Source: an uncultured Bacteroidales bacterium (GTDB lineage Bacteria; Bacteroidota; Bacteroidia; Bacteroidales; Paludibacteraceae). Taken from it: 64,000 bases of DNA. A program made the position numbers and the translations under genes. The stretch covers positions 1 through 64,000 of the forward strand of contig CACXCA010000024.1 in NCBI GenBank assembly GCA_902766045.1. The letters run 5' to 3'. The notes under the pieces are model-generated. The model saw nothing but the letters and a program-made list of their open reading frames with translations, ran no database searches and had not been told where the DNA came from. Below are positions 44,298-53,370 of the stretch, piece by piece; position 1 is the stretch's first letter, and each line of letters begins with the position of its first letter.

Positions 44298-45323
44298 ATG
44301 TTAACGGGATTTCCTCCAAAGGGTAGATATAAAGTATTGATTAAATGTTGCACATATAATCAGTCTAAATACATTACGGATGCATTGAAGGGATTTGTCA
44401 TGCAGCAAACCAATTTTCCTTTTCTTGCATATGTTGTTGATGATGCGAGTACAGATGGAGAACAGGAAGTAATAAAGGGATGGATAAATGAGCATTGTAA
44501 TCCAAATGATGTATTGGAATACGACAATGAGTTTGCGCATATAATAATGTCTAAGGACAAGGATAATGCGAATTGTACGTATGCCATCCATTTGCTTAAA
44601 AAAAATTTATATGGTAAGCCAGAAAAAATGACCATTCATAATTTTTGGCGGGAGCAGTGTGAGTACGAGGCTATCTGCGAAGGTGATGATTTTTGGATAG
44701 ACGAAAAGAAGTTGCAGAAGCAGGTAAATATTATGGATAATAATCCAAATATTGGTTTCGTTTATACTGCTTTTGAAACGGCAAATAAGGATGGAGAATT
44801 TACCAAATATGATTGGTGTGAAGAAAGAATGGAACGATCTTGTAGCGGTGATATTTTCGAAAAATTGATAGACCACAACATGGTGTTAACTCTTACGATT
44901 TGTTTTAGAAAAACTCTTTATGATAAATATTTAGAATTTTTAAAGAAATATTTAGTTAGTATTGATTACTTTTTATTCCTTGTCCTAGCAGGATTGTCAA
45001 AGGGAATCTATATTGATGAAAAAATGGGATGTTATAGAATTAATTCTAATGGATTGGTTCAATCTTCAAGAGAAAGGGTAAATGCATTGTGTAATAAAGC
45101 TCTGATTGTATCCTCAAAAATCTATTTAAATGGAGATTTTTTTGAAAGGTCGTTTAAAGAGGACTTGAAAATACGAAAAGCGATCGTCACAAAATTTTTG
45201 CGATTGGTGAAGAGTAATGTGATGACGAAATCAGAATTTTTTAAAATTGTTTCATCTTCCTTTAAAATGATTTGTATGTTAGGTGTTGTTTCTGTTGAAA
45301 TGTTAAAGAAGAAAGTTTTATGA
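44298..45323 (+). CDS. Family 2 glycosyltransferase
   Basis: The 341-residue GT-A enzyme begins with VLIKCCTYNQSKYITDALKG and has the DDASTDGEQEVI motif at ~51-62. A typical Glu/Asp metal-site motif is CEGDDFWIDEKKLQKQ at ~130-145. The C-terminal ~100 residues are helical. It would add one sugar to the lipid-linked repeat unit. Its stop overlaps the next gene by 4 bp. A degraded copy of its 3' part (45060-45117) occurs at 46348-46405. Confidence 0.88.
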   Translation: MLTGFPPKGRYKVLIKCCTYNQSKYITDALKGFVMQQTNFPFLAYVVDDASTDGEQEVIKGWINEHCNPNDVLEYDNEFAHIIMSKDKDNANCTYAIHLLKKNLYGKPEKMTIHNFWREQCEYEAICEGDDFWIDEKKLQKQVNIMDNNPNIGFVYTAFETANKDGEFTKYDWCEERMERSCSGDIFEKLIDHNMVLTLTICFRKTLYDKYLEFLKKYLVSIDYFLFLVLAGLSKGIYIDEKMGCYRINSNGLVQSSRERVNALCNKALIVSSKIYLNGDFFERSFKEDLKIRKAIVTKFLRLVKSNVMTKSEFFKIVSSSFKMICMLGVVSVEMLKKKVL

Positions 45324-46147
45324 TTGTTGGGAGGAGGATTATGATGCTTTTAAGGTATTATTTGCTTACATTGCCTTTCAGATCAAATTTCTTTAAGACA
45401 TTGTATTTTAATTTTAAAGTGTTTCCTTTTAAGATAGCCGTACATTTGCCGGTTCGTATTATAGGAAAGGCTAAATTGAGTGGTTTATATAAAGGTTGTG
45501 TCATACTTGATGATGAATCTAACATTGATTCTTTTTCCATTGTGATAGGGTGTAGTGTGTTTGAATCCTCTTCAGTCTCATATTTGAAATTTTCACAAGG
45601 TGCAAAATTGCAGCTATGTTCAAATATAACAATTTCAAGAGGTGTGAATTTGAGTATCAATAAAGATGCAACCATGTATATTGGAAATGATGTTTATTTC
45701 AATCAAAATCTATTTATTAGTTGTTCGCATAAAATTGTTATAGGAGATCATGTTCGGGTAGGATGGTATGTACAAATAATGGATTCAAATTTTCATACGA
45801 TGTATGATTCTGAGAAAAAGCTTTTTATATCTCCTAGGGGGGAAGTGAATGTTGGTAATTATGTGTGGATTGGAAATCATGCTAGTTTGTCAAAAAATGC
45901 TTTTATTCCATCTCATTCGATTGTTTCGAGTCATTCTCTCGTAAATAGGAATTATTCAAGTGTAGCTACTACGGGAAATTTATTCGCAGGAATGCCAGCA
46001 ATGTTAAAAAGAACGGGAATCCATAGAATATTTGATAAAAACACAGATAGGTTGATACAGTCCAAATTCCAAGGGCAACTAACGATGTCACGAGATATGT
46101 TAGATGAGTCAATACTTAAATCTCTGAATGAAAATTTGTGTGATTAA
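45320..46147 (+). CDS. Hexapeptide-repeat (left-handed beta-helix) acyltransferase
   Basis: The 275-residue protein has an N-terminal helical part and then imperfect hexapeptide repeats over ~75-230, including ITISRGVNLSINKDATMYIG, NDVYFNQNLFISCSHKIVIG and VNVGNYVWIGNHASL. The motif pattern is that of O-acetyltransferases of the WbbJ/maltose acetyltransferase type, with the likely catalytic His near QIMDSNFHTMYD. It would acetylate or otherwise acylate a sugar. The long C-terminal tail is unusual for the family. It is coupled by a 4-bp overlap to the glycosyltransferase gene. Confidence 0.8.
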   Translation: MIVGRRIMMLLRYYLLTLPFRSNFFKTLYFNFKVFPFKIAVHLPVRIIGKAKLSGLYKGCVILDDESNIDSFSIVIGCSVFESSSVSYLKFSQGAKLQLCSNITISRGVNLSINKDATMYIGNDVYFNQNLFISCSHKIVIGDHVRVGWYVQIMDSNFHTMYDSEKKLFISPRGEVNVGNYVWIGNHASLSKNAFIPSHSIVSSHSLVNRNYSSVATTGNLFAGMPAMLKRTGIHRIFDKNTDRLIQSKFQGQLTMSRDMLDESILKSLNENLCD

Positions 46148-46270
46148 AGAATATATCAACTGCATGAGTTTTGATGACGGGATTTTGATAGACTGATGAT
46201 TGCATCAGTCCACGTTTAAACACAGGAGATACATCAGTAATGCTAATTGCAGATAATCACATTTAAAATT

Positions 46271-46405
46271 AAGAATTGATGAAAATTGCTCATGTTCTAT
46301 GGTCGTTCAAATATGGTGGTATTGAAACCATGATAGTGGACATTGTACAATCTTCTAGAGGATAAGGTAAATGCTTTGTGTGATAAATTGTATTAGCAGC
46401 ATCAA
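46271..46405 (+). pseudogene. Scar of fused glycosyltransferase fragments (GT4 5' end joined to GT2 3' part)
   Basis: Positions 46271-46343 match 47201-47273, the start region of the intact GT4 gene, with about four mismatches in 73 nt, including the ATG (46279). From 46348 the sequence instead follows 45060-45117 of the GT2 gene (CAATCTTC, then GGTAAATGC), including codons for the RVNALCNK segment but with in-frame stops and a shift. Neither fragment is translatable as a whole. The 271-bp gap thus records a past recombination or deletion between glycosyltransferase genes. The remainder of the gap (46148-46270) shows nothing recognisable. Confidence 0.8.
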
Positions 46406-46418
46406 AATATAGGTTCTT

Positions 46419-47078
46419 ATGTATATAGTTCAGTTGTTGAAACAAATACCAATTACAAGACGTATTATCTTGAAAATCAAGGAGCGAAAGTTCTCAAAAC
46501 TCAATAGTTATGAAAATATGTCGAATGGTATTGTTAATATTGATTATAATGATAAATGTAGAAGTAATAAAATTGTAATTGGAAAAGAATGTCGTTTAGA
46601 TCTCCCTACTATAAGAATACGGGGTTCTCATAATACAATAATAATAGAAGATGGAGTTTATATGGGGAAACAATGCAGTTTTTGGATGGAGGGAGATGGA
46701 ATCAATATAGTGATAGGTAAGAATACTTCTTTTACGAGACTATGTCATTTCTGTGCCCAGGAAAATGATGTCTCGATAATTGTAGGAGAGGATTGTATGT
46801 TTTCTAATAAAATAATTGTTCGAACTAGTGATTCTCATCCTATATATGATTTAAATACAAAAGAAAGGTTAAATCCTGCTAAATCGGTAAAAATAGGGAG
46901 TCGTGTATGGATTGCACCAGATTCAAAGATAATGAAAGGCGCAGAAATAGGAGATGGGTCTATAGTTGGGTCTAATACAATGATTAGTAAAACATACCCT
47001 TCTAATTGTTTAATCGTTGGAATGCCAGGAAGAATCGTAAAAGAAAATATCTATTGGACAAGGGAAGCGTTGTTTTGA
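46419..47078 (+). CDS. Hexapeptide-repeat acyltransferase (colanic-acid type)
   Basis: The 219-residue protein has a short basic N-terminus and hexapeptide repeats from ~45 to ~200. It contains NTIIIEDGVYMGKQCSFW, HPIYDLNTKERLNPAKSVKI with the likely catalytic His in SDSHPIYD, and VWIAPDSKIMKGAEIGDGSI at ~165-184. It belongs to the WcaF/LbH acetyltransferase group common in capsule loci. It lies between the glycosyltransferase scar and the intact GT4 gene. Confidence 0.87.
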   Translation: MYIVQLLKQIPITRRIILKIKERKFSKLNSYENMSNGIVNIDYNDKCRSNKIVIGKECRLDLPTIRIRGSHNTIIIEDGVYMGKQCSFWMEGDGINIVIGKNTSFTRLCHFCAQENDVSIIVGEDCMFSNKIIVRTSDSHPIYDLNTKERLNPAKSVKIGSRVWIAPDSKIMKGAEIGDGSIVGSNTMISKTYPSNCLIVGMPGRIVKENIYWTREALF

Positions 47079-47208
47079 ACACTGATGTGCATACTTCCAT
47101 TATGCCTTGTGTAACTTTATTTTGTCTTCCGAAAAGACAGTGATTATGAATAGGAGAACTTAGTGCTTTTATCAGATGAGTTCTAAAAAACTATAAAAAA
47201 AAGAATTG

Positions 47209-48246
47209 ATGAAGGTCGCTCATGTTTTATGGTCGTTCAAATATGGTGGTATTGAAACCATGATAGTGGACATATTAAATGAACAAGTTAAGACTGATAA
47301 GGTTGCTCTATTTATCATAAATGATAATATCGATAATCGCCTGATAACGAAGATAGATGAAAAGGTGAAAATCGTAAAGGTGGGAAGACCTCTTGGTAGT
47401 AAAAACCCTTATTACCCCATTAAATTAAATATGCAAATTGTGGGTTATAATCCAGATGTCATTCATTGTCATATGGATGGCTTGCATAGGGTGATTAAGG
47501 TGCCATACGCTTTGGTACGAACCATCCATTCTACTCATTTTGACATAAAGAAAAATACATATTACAAGGAATGCACGGCAATAAGTAAAGCTGTTCTGTG
47601 TGAATGTGAAAAGAGAGGAATACACGCAACTCTTGTTTTGAATGGAATTGATTGTGACGCTATAAAAAAGAAAGAAGATTGGTCATCCCCAAAAGAATTC
47701 CATTTCGTACAATTGTCCAGAATCTTATTTTGTCATAAAGGTCAAGATGTTTTGATTCGAGCATTAAAGAAATTAAAGGATGAAGGAATAGAGAATTTCA
47801 AAATGTACTTTGTCGGTGAAGGTCCAGATATGACGGAATTGGTGAATTTAATTAAAGATAACGGATTGGAACCCAACGTAATATTGGAAGGTGCAAAGAG
47901 TAGAGATTGGGTTTATGAACACATGTGTGATTTTGATTTGTTTATTCATCCTGCTCGGTTTGAAGGATTTGGCTTAGCTGTTGCGGAAGCGTGTGCTGCA
48001 AAGGTGCCGGTTCTGGTTAGTAATATCGAGGGACCTATGGAGATAATAAACCAAGGGAAGTATGGTATGACCTTTGAAAGTGAAGATGTAGATTCTTTGG
48101 CAGGTAGGATTAAAGAATTTATGCAGAATGGATATAATATGGATTTGGTGGAAGGCGCGTATGAATACACAAAGATGAATTTTAATGTCGTTAACACGTC
48201 AAAGATGTATTTGGATGTATACAAACGGACATTGTCATTGTCGTGA
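47209..48246 (+). CDS. Family 4 glycosyltransferase
   Basis: From the ATG at 47209 (a TTG one codon upstream is less likely) the product is 345 residues. It is a GT-B enzyme with HVLWSFKYGGIETMIVDILN at the N-terminus and YNPDVIHCHMDGLHR at ~82. The GT4 donor-binding region is DFDLFIHPARFEGFGLAVAE at ~242-261 with the E-x7-E pattern. It would transfer one sugar during repeat-unit assembly. Its first 73 bp (with leader) are duplicated as a fragment at 46271-46343. Confidence 0.9.
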   Translation: MKVAHVLWSFKYGGIETMIVDILNEQVKTDKVALFIINDNIDNRLITKIDEKVKIVKVGRPLGSKNPYYPIKLNMQIVGYNPDVIHCHMDGLHRVIKVPYALVRTIHSTHFDIKKNTYYKECTAISKAVLCECEKRGIHATLVLNGIDCDAIKKKEDWSSPKEFHFVQLSRILFCHKGQDVLIRALKKLKDEGIENFKMYFVGEGPDMTELVNLIKDNGLEPNVILEGAKSRDWVYEHMCDFDLFIHPARFEGFGLAVAEACAAKVPVLVSNIEGPMEIINQGKYGMTFESEDVDSLAGRIKEFMQNGYNMDLVEGAYEYTKMNFNVVNTSKMYLDVYKRTLSLS

Positions 48247-48300
48247 AAAATGATATATTCCACGAAATGAATTTATAGAAACCATATAATAAACGGATCA

Positions 48301-49248
48301 ATGTTTACTGCAATAATTATACTTAACTATAACAATTCAGAAGATACAATTAAATGTATTGAGAGTGTAGAGAGATATAATAGTGCAGATGTAAAATATA
48401 TTGTGGTGGACAATGGTTCTACTCGACAGTCTGTTGTTACTGAAATTTCAGAATATATAAAGGGCAAGTTCTCTGACAGTCTTGTTATAAAAGAAGGAGA
48501 TCCTATTCCGCAACATTTGCCACATGTCTCCTTTTATGTTTCTTCTGTTAATGATGGTTACGCAAAAGGAAACAATAAAGGTTTGAATCTCGCATATGCT
48601 GATGACACAATAGATAATGTTTTAATATTGAACAGTGATATACTGTTTGTGGAAGACATTATTCCAAAATTGAAAGGGACTTTAGTCTCATTACCTAATT
48701 GTGCGATTGTTAGCCCCATACTTTACAAGAAAGATCTCTTAGGAATTGATTATAATTGTGCGAGGAAGAATCATAAGGAGTGGGAGTTAATATTAACTTA
48801 TCTTTTTTTGTATAAAGACATTTTCGGTATCAGATCTAATTATGAAGCGAAGCGTAAGATGTTTGTCTCAAATTCGAGTTTAACTCAAAACGATTTGCTC
48901 CCAATAGAATTGCCCAGTGGATCTTGTATGTTAATGTCAAAAGATTTGATGTCTCAAATAGGAGGCTTTGATCCACGAACATTTTTATATTTCGAAGAGA
49001 ATATCTTATATAAGAAGATAGAAAAACTGGGACTTCAAAATTATCTTCTTCCAAAGTCTAAATGTATTCATTTGGGAGCGACATCAACACAAAAGGTAAG
49101 TGGCGCATTTTTGTTGCAGTGCTCGTTGGATAGTGCGTCTTATTATCTTACTCATTATTGCAATTTGACTTTCATCCAGAAGATTGTGTGGAATATATCG
49201 AAGGTACTTTTTTCTATAAAGATAAAACTGATTAGATTGATTAAATAA
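48301..49248 (+). CDS. Family 2 glycosyltransferase (rhamnosyltransferase-like)
   Basis: The 315-residue GT-A enzyme starts TAIIILNYNNSEDTIKCIES, with KYIVVDNGSTRQSV at ~35, NDGYAKGNNKGLNLAY at ~82 and the DxD-like NSDILFVEDI at ~106. The LPSGSCMLMSKDLMSQIGGF and FDPRTFLYFEENILY motifs at ~200-230 are typical of GT2 enzymes similar to rhamnosyltransferases. Its stop codon overlaps the next start by 1 bp. Confidence 0.88.
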   Translation: MFTAIIILNYNNSEDTIKCIESVERYNSADVKYIVVDNGSTRQSVVTEISEYIKGKFSDSLVIKEGDPIPQHLPHVSFYVSSVNDGYAKGNNKGLNLAYADDTIDNVLILNSDILFVEDIIPKLKGTLVSLPNCAIVSPILYKKDLLGIDYNCARKNHKEWELILTYLFLYKDIFGIRSNYEAKRKMFVSNSSLTQNDLLPIELPSGSCMLMSKDLMSQIGGFDPRTFLYFEENILYKKIEKLGLQNYLLPKSKCIHLGATSTQKVSGAFLLQCSLDSASYYLTHYCNLTFIQKIVWNISKVLFSIKIKLIRLIK

Positions 49249-50660
49249 TGCTTTTTTTTTTAGCAATTTTTGTGCTGGGTTGCCTTACGGCTTTCCTATT
49301 CTCACATTACAATGTGATTGTAGCGGCTATGGCAACCTATCTGTTCTCTATGATTGTATTTCCTCCGCAGGTGAAGATTTTTTTATTTTCGCCTGCTACG
49401 ATTCTTTCATATTTTCTTTTTGTGAGTTCTCTGTATTATGGGTTTGGTAGAGGTGCCTTTTATAAAGAAGAAAACAAAAAGATTCTTTATGTGATTTTAA
49501 TTTATTTGCTGGTCTATATATTGTTATTGCCATTGGGAATAGATATGACGATTTCAGAGCAGATTCCTGCATTCAAGTTGTTTGTTTTAGGAATATTTCC
49601 ATATGTCTTTTTCCTTTCTTTGATAAAGAATAGTATTCAAGTTGAGCGTATATTGAAATACATAGTTATTGTTTCTTTGTTTGTTTTTGCTTATGGTATA
49701 TATTCTTATTTGACAAATCAGAATCTATATTTGATGTTGGTTAGCATTGTATATTCAAGTATCAGTGGATTGGAGAAAATGTTGGAAGAATCTAGAGGTG
49801 GTCTTGAGGGTAGATTGAGTGGAACAATTGGTAACCCGATATTTTATGCTGGTATGTTGTTGATTTTGTTTTTTCAAATATTGGCATTGTATATCAATGT
49901 TTCTCCGAAGAAGAGATTTTGGCGATATACGATATTGGTTTCGTTATTGGCACTTTTCATGAATATGTTTTTTACGGGCTCCAGAGGCTCTTTAGTCGCA
50001 TTGCTTTTGGGCTTTGGCGTGTTTTGTCTGAAGTGGTGGTCTAAAACTCGTTTGGCTATTGCTTTTACGATAGTAATAACATCGTTTATAGTTGGATTGA
50101 ATTTCCCGATATTTGGGAAGTATCAAGTATATGTCGATTCTATCATCTATTTCTGGGATGATTCTAAAACTGATGGCGAAATAAAAGGATCATCAGTTGC
50201 TATGCGGTTGGATCAGTTGGATGGACTGGCTGATGTGGTTGGTGTGAAAGGCGCTTTTTTTGGATTGGGAACAGGTTGGGTTCGGAAATATATATCAGAG
50301 AATGGAATTCATCCAGTTTTGTTGGGATTTGAAAGTATATTCTTTAGTGGTGTGACCCAATATGGTATTATTGGCTTTTTCTTGTTGTATATTTTATTGT
50401 TTATAGCTATGCTTCATTTGACATGGCATTTTTATAGACAATCAAAAATTAAATTTAATCAGTTCTGGCTGGTTAGTTGTTATATTTTTTCGTATATTAT
50501 ATATGCTTTTATGACGGGAGCATTCTTTTGGGAGTTCTTTCTAGGAGGATATGTGATTTTGTTGAAATATTTTCTTTGCAAAGAAAAAGAAAAGGTTCTT
50601 TTGGTGAATCTTTTGAAATTGAAGAAAATGGTCTTGGAAGAAAAAGAAAAAAATAAGTAA
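49248..50660 (+). CDS. Wzy-like polysaccharide polymerase (O-antigen ligase family)
   Basis: The 470-residue membrane protein has about 11-12 hydrophobic helices. A periplasmic loop at ~300-365 contains SVAMRLDQLDGLADVVGVKG and FGLGTGWVRKYISENG, a typical Wzy_C/O-antigen ligase feature. FTGSRGSLVALLLGFGVFCL at ~242-261 is also characteristic. It would polymerise the lipid-linked repeat units in the periplasm. Assignment as polymerase rather than ligase rests on its place among the flippase and glycosyltransferase genes. Confidence 0.82.
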   Translation: MLFFLAIFVLGCLTAFLFSHYNVIVAAMATYLFSMIVFPPQVKIFLFSPATILSYFLFVSSLYYGFGRGAFYKEENKKILYVILIYLLVYILLLPLGIDMTISEQIPAFKLFVLGIFPYVFFLSLIKNSIQVERILKYIVIVSLFVFAYGIYSYLTNQNLYLMLVSIVYSSISGLEKMLEESRGGLEGRLSGTIGNPIFYAGMLLILFFQILALYINVSPKKRFWRYTILVSLLALFMNMFFTGSRGSLVALLLGFGVFCLKWWSKTRLAIAFTIVITSFIVGLNFPIFGKYQVYVDSIIYFWDDSKTDGEIKGSSVAMRLDQLDGLADVVGVKGAFFGLGTGWVRKYISENGIHPVLLGFESIFFSGVTQYGIIGFFLLYILLFIAMLHLTWHFYRQSKIKFNQFWLVSCYIFSYIIYAFMTGAFFWEFFLGGYVILLKYFLCKEKEKVLLVNLLKLKKMVLEEKEKNK

Positions 50661-50675
50661 GTGAAATTTTAGGAA

Positions 50676-51917
50676 ATGAAAATCATATTAGTAAACTATC
50701 GATATTTTATTTCAGGAGGTCCTGAACGTTATTATTTCAATATAAAGGAGATTCTTGAGAAAAATGGACATCAGGTTGTTCCCTTTAGTATTAAGAGTTC
50801 CCGAAACGAAAAAACGGAGTACGATAAATTTTTCTTGGATGCTGTGGATGACGAAGTCTATTTTGCGCAATCTAAAAAGACTCTTCCTTTCATATTGAAG
50901 TCGTTTGCCCGTATGTTCTATTCGTTTGAGGCAAAGAAAAAATTCAAGGCGCTGTTGAAGCAAGAGAAACCAGACTTGGTTTACATTATGCAGTATCATA
51001 ACAAAATCTCTCCAAGTATTATTGATGCTGCCCGTGCTTTTTCTATACCTGTGGTGCATAGAATCAGCGATTTTCAGTATATGTGTCCTAATGCATTGTT
51101 CTATAATGATGCAGTGGGTGTCTGTGAGGATTGTTTGAAAGGGAAATGGTTAAACTGTGTGAAATATAAGTGTGTCCTAAATTCGACGGTATATTCATTC
51201 TTAAAGGTTGGAGCGAAGAAATTACATGATTTGCTGAATGTGAAGGATAAGATTGATGCTTTTGTTGTGCCATCATCTTTTACATTATCCAAATTGGAAC
51301 AGTATGGTATAAAAAGTTCCAAGTTGAATCATATACCGACTTTTTTTAATAAGAAAGAGGAAAATCCGCAAGTGGAATATAAACCGTTTGCGTTGTTTGT
51401 CGGTCGTATTGAGAAACAAAAGGGATTGTTCACTCTTATTAAGACTTTTGAAGGAACTGATTATAATTTGAAGATTATCGGTTTTTCTAATAATGGATAC
51501 GAAGATGAGTTGAAAAAATATTTGGAAGGCAAGAAGCATAATATAGAGTTCTTGGGAAGAATGAATTTTGACCAAATTGTTCCATATCTTAAGTCATGTT
51601 TATTTACTGTTGTGCCTTCAGAGTGGTATGATAATTTCCCTAATGTGATATTGGAAAGTTTTGCTTATAAAAAATCGGTTGTTGCAACGGATTTCGGCTC
51701 GCTACCAGAATTGGTTAAGGATGGAGAAACTGGACTTCTGTTTCAATATGCAGACGTGAAGGATTTTCGTCAAAAAGTTCAATCTTTATTCGAAGATCCA
51801 CAGAAGCCAGTTCTAATGGGAGAGAAAGCGTATGAGGTGCTTTGTGAGCAATATTCACCTTCTGCTCATTACGAGAAATTAATGGAATTGTTTAATCATT
51901 TAACATCAAGGAAATGA
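50676..51917 (+). CDS. Family 4 glycosyltransferase
   Basis: The 413-residue GT-B enzyme starts MKIILVNYRYFISGGPERYY and has a Cys-rich insertion (MCPNALFYNDAVGVCEDCLK at ~129-148) found in some capsule GT4 enzymes. The donor site includes FALFVGRIEKQKGLFTLIKT at ~238-257 and FTVVPSEWYDNFPNVILESF at ~310-329. It would add a sugar to the repeat unit. It overlaps the next gene by 4 bp. Confidence 0.9.
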   Translation: MKIILVNYRYFISGGPERYYFNIKEILEKNGHQVVPFSIKSSRNEKTEYDKFFLDAVDDEVYFAQSKKTLPFILKSFARMFYSFEAKKKFKALLKQEKPDLVYIMQYHNKISPSIIDAARAFSIPVVHRISDFQYMCPNALFYNDAVGVCEDCLKGKWLNCVKYKCVLNSTVYSFLKVGAKKLHDLLNVKDKIDAFVVPSSFTLSKLEQYGIKSSKLNHIPTFFNKKEENPQVEYKPFALFVGRIEKQKGLFTLIKTFEGTDYNLKIIGFSNNGYEDELKKYLEGKKHNIEFLGRMNFDQIVPYLKSCLFTVVPSEWYDNFPNVILESFAYKKSVVATDFGSLPELVKDGETGLLFQYADVKDFRQKVQSLFEDPQKPVLMGEKAYEVLCEQYSPSAHYEKLMELFNHLTSRK

Positions 51918-53281
51918 AGTCTAAAATACTAGTCGTTTTTTTGCTTTGTTTGTTGGTTGTGAGTGGCTTCGTCGCTTGTGGTGCCACAATCAGGAAAGAT
52001 TATGTGACTCCAGAAAGCTTTGGAGCCAAAGGCGATGGAAAGAATGATGATAGTTATGCAATTAGCAAATGCCTATCGACGGGAAAAAAGATACGCTTTT
52101 CTTCAGGGAAGAACTATTTGTTAAAAACTCCTTTACAAGGATCTAAGTCGGAGCAATTGTGTATCGAGGGAAATGGAGCGAAGTTGACCATCTCGGAGCA
52201 GTATAAAGTAAGTGAGAACGGGGCTATCTTCTATTATGGTATGCCTAGGAAAAAGATACTGGAAGTGAAAAATCTCGATATTGTGTGCCTCCTAGGACAG
52301 AAGTTCCCTGATAAGGAGACCCGAGGAGACACCTACATTTTTGCGGTGGAATCATGCGATGAAGTTCGATTTGACAATGTGAAATTTAAATCAGAGAAGC
52401 ATTATAACAATGTTACTTTTTTGCGGGATAACGGCTCGAAACGCTTAGAAATGAATGATTGTAATATCGTGCTTAATACGCTATCGGTTCAAGGAGGTGT
52501 ATTGTGGTTTATGAATAGAAGAGATTCTATTTGTTCTATTTCTTTAAAAAATTCCTATTTTGAATATGATACGAAGGATGAATGTGTGTGCTTTTCTGTA
52601 TATAAAGATTATAAAAAAGAGAGATGTAATATAAATGTTGAGGTTGAAAATTGTGAATTCTTTTCAAAAGGAGAATCCGTTTCGTCGGGATTTATTTTAG
52701 TTTATTCTAATTCGAAAGTGGCATATTCTGATATAAATGTGAAATATAAAAAGTGTATGTTTAAAACAGTTGGAGATCATTTGCGCCGCATTCAGGCTTA
52801 TCAGATTTGTCCTGGCGATACGGATTATGACTATGGTAGATTCCATACGATATATGATTATTGCAAATTTGATTTTAAGTTTGTCTCATTAAAGGAAAGC
52901 GGTTTGATCGGTGCTCTATATTCAAAAGGAACTTCGATGCCAACAGAATCGATATCGTATGTTTTTAATCATTGTGATTTTGATGTAAAAAATGTCTCTC
53001 CGTTGGTAGACGGGAAGCCTATAAGAAGGGGGAAATACGAGTTTATTGATTGTCGGATAAAATCAGACGCATCTTTGTTCTTGAGAAGAAACATATATAA
53101 TAGTGATATTCAGGTGTATTTGACTAATTGTGATTTGATTTCAAATGATATTGAGTTGTCAAAAGAGTTGTTTGTCGCAAAAGATTGTCGGTTTAAAAAT
53201 AAAGTAAAAACACCTGTTCCATTTCAAAATCCAAAGTCGAAAATGGAAAATTGTAAGATTAATGGGGTCTTGTATAAATAG
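51914..53281 (+). CDS. Lipoprotein with right-handed beta-helix (pectate-lyase-like) fold
   Basis: The 455-residue protein starts with a lipoprotein signal peptide ending in VSGFVACG (lipid Cys ~22). The N-terminal YVTPESFGAKGDGKNDDSYA at ~30-49 is the classic entry motif of pectate_lyase_3/glycosyl-hydrolase-28-like beta-helix proteins. The rest consists of many short beta strands with repeated Asn and Cys ladder-like positions. It overlaps the GT4 gene by 4 bp, so it belongs to the polysaccharide operon. It may trim, cleave or epimerise the polymer at the outer surface. No catalytic residues can be assigned. Confidence 0.75.
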   Translation: MKSKILVVFLLCLLVVSGFVACGATIRKDYVTPESFGAKGDGKNDDSYAISKCLSTGKKIRFSSGKNYLLKTPLQGSKSEQLCIEGNGAKLTISEQYKVSENGAIFYYGMPRKKILEVKNLDIVCLLGQKFPDKETRGDTYIFAVESCDEVRFDNVKFKSEKHYNNVTFLRDNGSKRLEMNDCNIVLNTLSVQGGVLWFMNRRDSICSISLKNSYFEYDTKDECVCFSVYKDYKKERCNINVEVENCEFFSKGESVSSGFILVYSNSKVAYSDINVKYKKCMFKTVGDHLRRIQAYQICPGDTDYDYGRFHTIYDYCKFDFKFVSLKESGLIGALYSKGTSMPTESISYVFNHCDFDVKNVSPLVDGKPIRRGKYEFIDCRIKSDASLFLRRNIYNSDIQVYLTNCDLISNDIELSKELFVAKDCRFKNKVKTPVPFQNPKSKMENCKINGVLYK

Positions 53282-53370
53282 AGTTGCTTTTTATGGAAAG
53301 TATACATATACCATCATGAATAAATATGATATGGATGCACTTAGAACTATAAATAAATTCACAAAAAAAC

